Source: Hyaloperonospora brassicae
Taxonomy: Eukaryota > Oomycota > Peronosporomycetes > Peronosporales > Peronosporaceae
Length of the DNA: 64,000 nt
Assembly: GCA_947650285.1 (NCBI GenBank)
Contig: CANTFL010000987.1
Span: 124,001 to 188,000 of the forward strand
Direction: 5' to 3'
The first letter of the stretch is position 1. Every line of letters starts with the position of its first letter. The notes under the pieces are model-generated. The model was not told the origin of the DNA, searched no databases, and saw only the letters and a list, made by a program, of their open reading frames with translations. This document shows, piece after piece, positions 56,001 through 64,000 of this stretch. Made by a program: the position numbers and the translations under genes.

Positions 56001-59000
56001 AAGATGCAAGACGCACAAGGTACAGAAATTGCGTTGGACGCACCGGGAGATACACGCAGATTACAATAAATTCATGGACGATTTAGTTTTTTTGCAAGTC
56101 AATCATGTACAGCTCTTGATTTCCACCCGGCTGTCATCCCGAACCCGTGTGACAAAGTTGACGATGATAGAGATGAGTGGTCTTGCACCACGAAAGCTAT
56201 AGTGCGATGACCCTCCGTGTCGACAGGGTACACTCTACTTATACATGTGGAATATGCGCGATAATCCGTTTACTCGTTCTTCCTGGGCCCCGTCGCTCTT
56301 TGTGTGATGCATAGCTCGATGCAGTTCACGAGACCAGATCATCCAATGTCGAAGGCGAGCTCCAGAGCTTGTTTTCTATCTTGCCCGGCCAACGTGTTAA
56401 GATATCGATTTACGCGAGCACATTTCGTGCATAATGCGAGCTCATATGCGAAAGTGTCGCTGCAAGACTTCAAATCTGGTGATGATACGATGTCCGGTCA
56501 TACCGGTCAGGCAATCGGCGCTGAGTATCGGCTTCTTCTGTAATAGGGGCTCGTAGATGCTATCATGCCAATGTAGCTGATATGACCGGAGCATTGCTGT
56601 GTCCATTTGTGTGCTTACGCTTGTAATGTACTTTGACGGACACTCACTATCGCAATAGCTTCGTTTTGCAGACTGCTTCCCCGTCTACATAATAGAAGTT
56701 GCCCCCATTTCCTCACCGATTATCGCTTCTTCATGATAATCTTGATGACCCGCAGTCCTTATCGACTGAGTCAAATTACACATGTCTACCGTGGCGAAAA
56801 AGAAACTTATGAGTAGATGCAAAGTGCAATGTACACTTGGCCAGGCATCTTGCTTGCGCTCCATCGACGTCCCACCTTCGCGCTCATATCACACATGCGT
56901 TGCTGGACGTGGCAATGAACTAATCTCACTACCAGATTCGATGATATCGTCTCAACAACAAAATCATGATGCAGGTCAACCTCCCCACTTTACCTTGATT
57001 TGTCAGGAAATAGTGTCATGAATATGTCCTTGCAAACTTAGCCACACTAACTCACAATTGATACTACAACATCTTTACACGTTTGATTTGTCTTGCATTT
57101 GCTTTTAGACGGTGCAAGGACTGTAAAATGTGATGTGGTAGTAAGCCGTGTGTCGATATGTTTTGCATCTGGGTCCGCCGTCAAAGAAACAGTCGGGGAC
57201 TGATGTTGCCAGCACGTATGTGCAGCGGGTATGACCATCGGTGTTGACAATACTTGTGGAAAACACCGTGGCAGACGATCAAGACATAACGATAATAGAA
57301 GCGGACCTGTGGGCTTACTCGTCGACACATTGTGTGTTGTATTGCGCGGTACAGTCCTGATCATGATGACGCTTTATGCCCAGATTCAGGCGGAGAATGA
57401 AAGATGACGTCCGCACTAGGCACCGTAAAGGTCTGATTACATTAGAAACGTCAGTTCAAGCGCAACGTGGTGTCGAGAGTCGTATATCCAACGTCGTACA
57501 CAAATGTAATGAGCTCATTGTTCCGCGATGAAGGCTCTAGTCATTGGCATATGCTGCTGACATATTTACGTTGTCGAAAATGGTCAGAAAGTCAATGCTA
57601 GCTTCAGTAGTTGCCGCATGTAGGTTATGTCGGTAAAGATGACGTAGATTGCCGTTTTTCCTTTCGATGCCGTTTTCAAACAGTTTGATGCAGGACGAAC
57701 TTCGCCACCGTGCTCAATCATATAGCACACAATATGATACCAGCAGCAAAAGTTGGTAAGCATTGCTGCCGTCGGCACTTCGTGCTCACGCTATCCCACG
57801 AATGCCCCACACGACGTCAGTACAACACTCGACTCACCAAAACTACCCGCACAAGGCCAAGCTCGGGCAGTCCAAAGCGGTCTCGATAAAGATCTGAGCA
57901 AATATTGTCATCACTCACGCAGCGTCACTAGAAAAAGTCGGTTCGTCGAGCATTTTGTAACGAGTTGAGAAGGTGACTTTGCAGGACGATTTGAGTTCAC
58001 GTCGAATCGCTTTCCCATGTGGTGCAACCACTACAGCGGCACCATTTGACGTTGTAGCAACGAAATCCCGTCAATCCTCACAGTATTTGAGCGAGGTTTG
58101 CAAAGGTGCATGCTATCGACATACCGATGAGGACGTTGTCGATGCGGCCAAGCCTGACCAGGTTGATTGACACCATCAGAGGGAGGTATGCCACGCGGCC
58201 TTTTCGGACACCTGAGGGTGAGATGCAGGTACAGTAACACTTTGTTGAACTCGGCATGGGTACCAACCCATCATTGCACTACGGCTTTCGGCTAGTAGAT
58301 CCTTCAGACCACCCACGTATCACAGACCTTTCAATGCAGGCTGGCAGGGTAGCTACATGTGGTGTGTTTCTTGTCTACTCGAGTGACCATCTCTAGCGAC
58401 CATAGGTTACCCCGATCACCGCGGATACCGACGTGAGAGCTTTTCAGTCCCAGTGGCAATGCCTAACAACCAAACCACTTGACCGGTACCGGATCAGCAA
58501 AAGCAGGACAATTTAAGTTTGGGTTGTCCTACGTTGTCTTGTCTTTCGGTAAGAGATGCTTTGCATGCGCTCCACGAAGGCAGCTGAAGGAAGCACAGTC
58601 GGCCTTTTGGTCGCGACAAATGACCACGTCGCCAATTGTACTGCTCCGAAGCTTCACGAAACCAGTCAGCACGTTGTGCAAGATTCCAAAGATCCGGTCA
58701 GTTTGACATGTGCGAGAGTAAGTTAGACCGTTGTCACCGAAGAAAAAGATCAGTTCGTTCTTGCAACTATCCTATTCTCTCGAGTAGATCTCACATCTCT
58801 TGTGTGGTAGCTGAAGCTGATGACGCACAACATCAGTCGATCGCGGACAATCCAGTGACGATAGTGCTGCGGCTACGTAAACTGCCTAGTGCTGTAAATG
58901 TTGATTCTCTGTTTTCATCTTATGTGCCTCTCGCGACGCTAAAACGAAGAATGGCAAGTTCACTGTGCGTGGCATATCCACTGCAGCACCAGGCTTGTTC

Positions 59001-59301
59001 CACTCTTCAGTGCTCCGAGCCACAGGAACGACTCGCGCACTCCTCATCAGCTCGCGCACTCGCTCGTCTCCTACTCTTCTTGTCGTACAAAACACACACA
59101 CCGGCACGGCTCTCTCGCACGTGTCCTCCCCCACCCACTGCCTGCTCAGGTCAAGCTGATCGCGCCTGGTGTACACTTCAAGCGAATCTCGCTCTTCTCT
59201 CAACTTGGCGCAGCTTTCCCCAACTAAATCTTGATTCTGCTCGTCGCCATGAGGACCGGGAGTCATCTAACATTCTGCTTCGCTTCTCCTTCAATCCTTC
59301 G
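53041..59301. other. AT-rich gene-poor region
   Basis: In 6.2 kb I find no frame with a recognisable domain. Most frames are under 100 codons. The largest (58636-59376, plus) is low-complexity, runs antisense into the 3' end of the kinase gene, and is not supported. Composition resembles 1-4170. No LTR or terminal repeat pair was seen by eye. Confidence 0.5.
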
Positions 59302-61974
59302 CTAATTCAAATGCTCATTGCCGGGCATGTACGTAAAGCCGTCAAAGTGCGCTTGCGCACGATGCGTAGCTCCTAGCTCCTGCGTGACTGGCGAATCGCG
59401 CGCCATTTCGCGTGTAAAGATGTTGGCGACGTTGCCCGTGTCGGCTTCGCTGTTCACAACAGGCTTGAAGGGCGGCTCGATTTCGCGCTTCAGCAGCTTG
59501 TCAAAGTCGATGCTGGCAAAGAACGGGTGGTCCATGATCTCCTGCACACCCGACGGACCTGAGCCTAATCGCTTGGCAGGATCTCGACGCAGCAGACCTG
59601 TGAGCAGGTCCTTGGCGTCCTCCGAAAACGCCTGGGTGAAAACAACGTCCCGGTGCAAGATGTTGTGGAACATGCGCTTTCGGTTACGGTCGAAAAACGG
59701 TGTCTGGCCAGTCATCATTTCGTACAGCAGCGTACCAAAGCCCCACCAATCTACAGCTTTGCCATACGGCAAGCCCTTCAGCAGCTCAGGCGCAATGTAC
59801 TCGGCCGTCCCACAGAACGTCTTGGCGCCATCAGGCATGTCAACGTTCTCCTTCGACAGGCCAAAGTCCGTAAGGGCAATGAAACCCTTATCGTCCATCA
59901 AAATATTCTCGAGCTTTAGGTCACGGTAAGCAATATTGAGCTCGTGCAAGTGAGACATCGACATCAGCAATTGCGCCGCGTAAAAACGAGCGCGCTTCTC
60001 CGAGAACTTGCGTGACTTGCGCAAGTGGAAGAATAGCGAGCCACCGTTGTAGTAGTCCATGACGAGATACAGTTTGTCCTCGTTTTGGAACGCATATCGT
60101 AGACGCACCACGAAGGGATGATCAATGTCGCGGAGGATTCGACGCTCCGACTTGGTGTGCTCGACCTGGTTCTTTGCAAACACAGATGCCTTCTTCAGCA
60201 CTTTCATGGCGTAAATAGCGTTCGGAATAGCTGATGCGTCCGGAGCCTTCTTGCGCACAAGCATCACCTTACCAAACGCTCCCTTGCCGATGACCTTCAG
60301 CAAATCGAAATCCTCCACACTGAGCTTGGAGTTTCCAGGCTGCTGCGCGTTCGACTCGGATCGACCCTGGTTCGACATCTGCGTATCCGAGCGAGTACGC
60401 GTTTGTGATATGTCCGTCGATGCGTTCGTGATTGTCACGGCGTCGCTGGCGGTGCGGTTGTGACGCGGCTGACTCGAAGGAGGTTGAGTGGGCGCCTGGT
60501 TCGTGCGAGGTCCTTCCGTCGCACACTCCGTACACACACGCTGAGCCGTACTAGAGCCTGGCAAGAAGAGTCGGTCACGCGAACAGGCGTTGCAAACAGC
60601 CCGATGGCACATGCGGCAATGATGACGACGGTCAAACAGCGTGAAGTGGAACAGACACAAGTTGCAGTGCTTCTCGCTGTTGCCCATCTTTGAGTTGTTC
60701 ATTTCACGCCGTGCTGACTCCTGGCGCTGGAGCTGCGGAGCGCTGGGAACCCCCATACCGTTGCCAATGACTGCAGGGGCCGAAGTTGGAGGCTCAGGAA
60801 TAGGCTTCTCACCAGCCACATAAGTAGTAGCGTCCCGCGTGTCTAAGAAACGGAATAGCGCCTCCTCGATCTTGTTGATGCAAAAGGCGGTGACGTAGTA
60901 GTGGTTCGCATGAGCGCGAGGCGGTCTGCCAGCGGACAAACACGTACACCCGGTACGATGTGGAGCATCACCATCCAACTTGGTCTGGAAAGGCTGATCA
61001 TTGCTTTCCCAGTACATCGTACGATGTGCCAAAATGGACTTGACCGACTGTGAGTCACCGTCTTCGATACGGTGACTCGACTCAATCAGCGCAATTGCAC
61101 CATTGCGACGCATGAGCTGGTCACCGCGCGACTGCAGCAGGTACTTGATCAACACACCGCCGTACGAGTAGCCCAAGAAGTACACGCGTCTAGCGGCCGA
61201 TCGAGCAATATACGAGTCCCAAAGCGAATCCATGTGCTCTTCTGGACTGGACGATCCAGGTATTTGCATCCTTTGCTTGCCGTCGCGCATGACAATGACG
61301 TTTTTGTTCGGGTTCGCCACGACGATGCCGTAGCCTTCGTCAATAGCCTTGCGAAAGTACTCGAGCATACTTCCACTTTTGACGCCAGCATGCAGCACCA
61401 GTCCGCGACTCCAGAGACCCGGGTAGAGCCCACGACTCACAGCTACAAAGACCAGCAGCTTCTTGCACGTTTCGTAGTTGCGTGAGACAAAGACATTGGC
61501 TTTTGCGGGCGTCTCAGGCGTGCTGTCGGCCGGGATCGACACCTCTCGGAACCCCAGCTCCTTGCGCATCGAGTCCTGCACGTACTTGACAACAGTCGTA
61601 ATGATCTCGTCCTGGTGCACCGCCAAGTCCGAGTCGTCCATGCCTTTGCCCGTGGCTTTGAGGTGCATCATCCCCTCTGCGTCCATGGCGTAGAGCGGGT
61701 GCGAGAAGGGCAGTGGCGCCCCTCGATCCGGCGACGGGTTCGAGCGTTCACTCGTCACCGACATGGGCGGCATCGTGCCGTTCGACTGCCACGACTGCTG
61801 TCCATTGTGCTCCGAGCCCGCGCTGTAGGTGCGTCCAGGGGCAGAGGGCGGGGGCCGCGGGATCCCACCCGCCGCCCCGACCCCCGAACCGGTCGGGTGG
61901 TACTTGTTGCTCCCACCCGTCGACTCCTTGTTCTTGTTCTTCTTGCGCCCCCATCGAGGAAACCGGAACGACAT
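59302..61974 (-). CDS. Arb2-FYVE-AGC protein kinase fusion
   Basis: A single open frame of 890 aa joins three domains. Residues about 85-378 are an Arb2/FAM172-type alpha/beta-hydrolase-like domain: LVLHAGVKSGSMLEYFRKAI, GYGIVVANPNKNVIVM, and a nucleophile-elbow motif GYSYGG with Ser270. Residues 434-486 are a FYVE zinc finger (C437, C440, RRHHCRMC with C453 and C456, C461, C464, C481, C484), expected to bind PI3P on endosomes. Residues 555-817 are a complete AGC kinase: G-loop GKGAFGKV at 563, Lys591, YRDLKLEN with Asp685, DFG at 703, and activation loop KTFCGTAEYIAPE with Thr719. The C-tail has a possible turn site DSPVT and hydrophobic motif FDGFTY (877-882) with phosphorylatable Thr881, as in SGK/S6K/PKB. 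The ATG is followed by a basic N-terminus. No intron is needed. Likely an endosome-linked kinase; the Arb2 role is unknown. Confidence 0.92.
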   Translation of the reverse strand: MSFRFPRWGRKKNKNKESTGGSNKYHPTGSGVGAAGGIPRPPPSAPGRTYSAGSEHNGQQSWQSNGTMPPMSVTSERSNPSPDRGAPLPFSHPLYAMDAEGMMHLKATGKGMDDSDLAVHQDEIITTVVKYVQDSMRKELGFREVSIPADSTPETPAKANVFVSRNYETCKKLLVFVAVSRGLYPGLWSRGLVLHAGVKSGSMLEYFRKAIDEGYGIVVANPNKNVIVMRDGKQRMQIPGSSSPEEHMDSLWDSYIARSAARRVYFLGYSYGGVLIKYLLQSRGDQLMRRNGAIALIESSHRIEDGDSQSVKSILAHRTMYWESNDQPFQTKLDGDAPHRTGCTCLSAGRPPRAHANHYYVTAFCINKIEEALFRFLDTRDATTYVAGEKPIPEPPTSAPAVIGNGMGVPSAPQLQRQESARREMNNSKMGNSEKHCNLCLFHFTLFDRRHHCRMCHRAVCNACSRDRLFLPGSSTAQRVCTECATEGPRTNQAPTQPPSSQPRHNRTASDAVTITNASTDISQTRTRSDTQMSNQGRSESNAQQPGNSKLSVEDFDLLKVIGKGAFGKVMLVRKKAPDASAIPNAIYAMKVLKKASVFAKNQVEHTKSERRILRDIDHPFVVRLRYAFQNEDKLYLVMDYYNGGSLFFHLRKSRKFSEKRARFYAAQLLMSMSHLHELNIAYRDLKLENILMDDKGFIALTDFGLSKENVDMPDGAKTFCGTAEYIAPELLKGLPYGKAVDWWGFGTLLYEMMTGQTPFFDRNRKRMFHNILHRDVVFTQAFSEDAKDLLTGLLRRDPAKRLGSGPSGVQEIMDHPFFASIDFDKLLKREIEPPFKPVVNSEADTGNVANIFTREMARDSPVTQELGATHRAQAHFDGFTYMPGNEHLN

Positions 61975-61984
61975 GATGAGCTAC

Positions 61985-62045
61985 AACATCACACAAAGAG
62001 ACAGAGAGAGAGACAGAGAGCGAGAGACAGAAAGAGACAGAGACG
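61985..62045. repeat. GA-rich imperfect microsatellite upstream of the kinase gene
   Basis: Repeated GACAGAGA / GAGACAGA units lie within about 70 bp of the kinase start codon, so probably in its 5' untranslated region. Confidence 0.8.
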
Positions 62046-64000
62046 TGAGCACAGCACCACATCGAGACAGAGGGAAAGCGAGTGTCAATAGTGACGCACC
62101 TTTGAGAGAGAACGCGCGCGTGTGGATGTAGTTACGTCAGTCTGTCAGTCTGTCGCAAATCCACTGCTGCGACTGCGACTGCTGCTGTGGCGACTCGGGA
62201 GGGAGTGGGGGAGTGACCCGTGCGACTGGCGGCTGCCTCTCTGCGTACGTCGCAGCTACTGGCGCTCGGCTCGAGCAACAATCCGAACTGAACGTGCGTC
62301 TATCGCGGCCGCTTGCTCCGGCCTTCGCGATGTCGTGGGGAGAGCGACGACCCCTAGCCGCAGACCGGATGCTGCTTTTTCATTGGCACAGGCGTGCACA
62401 ACGCGACGAGAGTGGGGCAGAAACGGGGCGACAGCCGCCTCGTTTTAGCAAACGAGCGGCTGCCCAGTTTTCTAGCGATGGTTTCGTTAGAAACGAGAGC
62501 GCAGGGTTAGAAATACGAGCAAAGGCCACGGGTCGTTGTCACGTAGTTGCGAGAATAGAAGCGATCTATCGATTCGATACAATAGCTGCAGATGAATGTG
62601 CATACACTGTCGCCGCCGAGTCGCTCCAGTAGGTCGTAGTAGAGGCAAAACGGCGCAAAACATTTTGGCTGGCGACATTACTACCCGCGAGAGCTTTGAC
62701 GTGTACATGAGCGATCGTACACGTGATAAAAGTAACAGCAGCACTGTGCTTCTCGAGGTGGCCGTACAACTTCCGAAAAAAACGTTCTCCAACGTAATGC
62801 GATTTCAAAGTCCTGTTCGACGGCATGGTCTCCGTTTCGCTTCAGTGGCGCAATGCAATGCTGCGATTGCCACATGTCTGCTAACGCATTCGGCGCTCTA
62901 TGCTCTTATTGCGTTACCACTCCGTGTGCAGCGTACATCTCATCCTCGTACAAGTAGTTCAGCAAGAATGTGCGTCACATGTCCTCACCCATATCGTCGG
63001 AGCTTTCATATTGGACACTGCAAACTGCATTTTGACTGAAGCTGCATGCAAGCAAGCGTTTTGTGCTAGTTTGCCACATGCGTCGATTTCTGGCTTGTCT
63101 GGTGGGGGGAGGGGGGTGTTGTGTTGTGCCACGACGTGGCGATTGATCAAACACCGTTTGCAGCATCAGGCTTTATTATTTCGTGCACGCTGAGCGATAC
63201 CGGACACAGTCCAACCTCCATACTAGCCTTTCCCTACAGAACGTACATGCAAGACCAGCCATCACCAAGCATGATGCGAGTATGGCTCGTACTTCGAGGG
63301 GCTGTGTAGTGCACGTTACTGCCGGACTAGGACATGCCTTTAAGACGCGGCACTTGGGTGTATCGACAAGCGATGGTGATGACAGACTACGCTTGTTCAC
63401 TCATAAACTCTACGATTGTAAGGATTTAACGAACGTAGTCCAGCACACTGTCGCCATCGTTTGTATACAGCAAGTGGTCGAAGGAAGTGGTCGAGAACGA
63501 ATGCCACCCGTTGGTAACGACCTCCCTCTTGAGCATCACGACGCTGCATGAGGCTCAGTCATCAGTGTGGGTGACTGACCTGGATCTCGAAGACCTCGGT
63601 GTTGTTCGTTGTAGTGCTTGTCTGGTGTAATAAAAGGATGAGCAACACGCGCACGCAGAGGCTTTTCGACAAACGACTGAGGACAGAGTCCCGTTTGTAC
63701 GTACCATCCAAATGTGTTCATACGACGTCGACATGACCGCTCCTCTTACCATATCGTCCTAAAAACGTAACGTCTAGACTACTTTATACGTTCGCAATCT
63801 CAAACACCAAACGTAACGTCGCCTTGATCAACTTTCGCCACCTTCTTGGCCATTAGCAACTTTCGCCACGACTTCTACGATTTCACGAACGAATTCTTAC
63901 TTGTGCTCGTTACGGAAGGACCACTACAGAGCGCTGGGGGGCTTGTCACATTCTGTGAGGATGCGAGCGAGGCGGCGCGGTAGTCAATCGACTCGACAGT
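62046..64000. other. Intergenic region to the window end
   Basis: Open frames of 60-147 codons on both strands show no domain. A frame at about 63280-63549 (+) has ordinary coding-like composition (FKTRHLGVSTSDGDDRLRLF) and may be a gene relic, but it is broken upstream. No RNA gene was identified. Confidence 0.4.

Noticed and set aside
58636..59376. 246-codon plus-strand frame
   Set aside because: Low-complexity translation with no domain, and it runs antisense into the kinase C-terminus.

Overview
The window looks like nuclear DNA of an oomycete (Phytophthora or downy-mildew type). The signs are protein genes with short GT-AG introns (about 50 to 190 bp), compact head-to-head gene pairs, a FYVE-containing AGC kinase, a degenerate Copia retrotransposon, and long stretches of decayed DNA between gene islands. 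The lineage is inferred from gene style. No rRNA, tRNA or organellar marker is visible to confirm it.

Layout. 1-4170 is AT-rich with no convincing gene. 4171-9310 is a minus-strand Ty1/Copia LTR retrotransposon with two 308-bp LTRs, disabled by frameshifts and stops. 9311-12338 is intergenic and holds a strong hairpin and a frameshifted gene relic. 12339-18295 is a gene island: a four-finger C2H2 protein (-), succinate dehydrogenase cytochrome b subunit SDHC (-), a small complex I subunit resembling NDUFB4 (+) head-to-head with SDHC, and a five-exon gene with a TFIIA-alpha-like N-terminus (+). 18296-20258 holds decayed coding sequence. 20259-28806 is a second island: a three-exon Cys-rich protein (-), a ubiquilin/Dsk2 protein (+) and an 11-exon candidate FANCI (+). 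28807-32952 is decayed intergenic DNA. 32953-35491 is an ataxin-2 homologue (-). 37534-37884 is a small membrane protein (-). 38893-43751 is an ABCC/MRP-type ABC transporter (-). 43898-46193 is a DNA-transposon-like element with about 166-bp inverted terminal repeats, an 8-bp target duplication and a captured LINE 3' fragment. 46929-47660 is an unknown acidic protein (-), and 48279-51082 is the CCR4-NOT ubiquitin ligase NOT4 (+). 51083-59301 is mostly AT-rich DNA with relics. 59302-61974 encodes an unusual single-exon Arb2-FYVE-AGC kinase fusion (-). 62000-64000 shows no firm gene.

The recognisable genes are mainly housekeeping: respiration (SDHC, NDUFB4-like), protein quality control (ubiquilin, NOT4), mRNA metabolism (ataxin-2, NOT4), interstrand-crosslink repair (FANCI), transport (ABCC) and lipid-linked signalling (FYVE kinase). 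There is no sign that they form one pathway. The most unusual items are the Arb2-FYVE-kinase fusion, the TIR element carrying a LINE piece, the TFIIA-like gene whose C-terminus does not look like TFIIA, and the frame break in the ubiquilin gene. Splice models were built by hand from reading frame, GT/AG sites and family knowledge. No database search was run.
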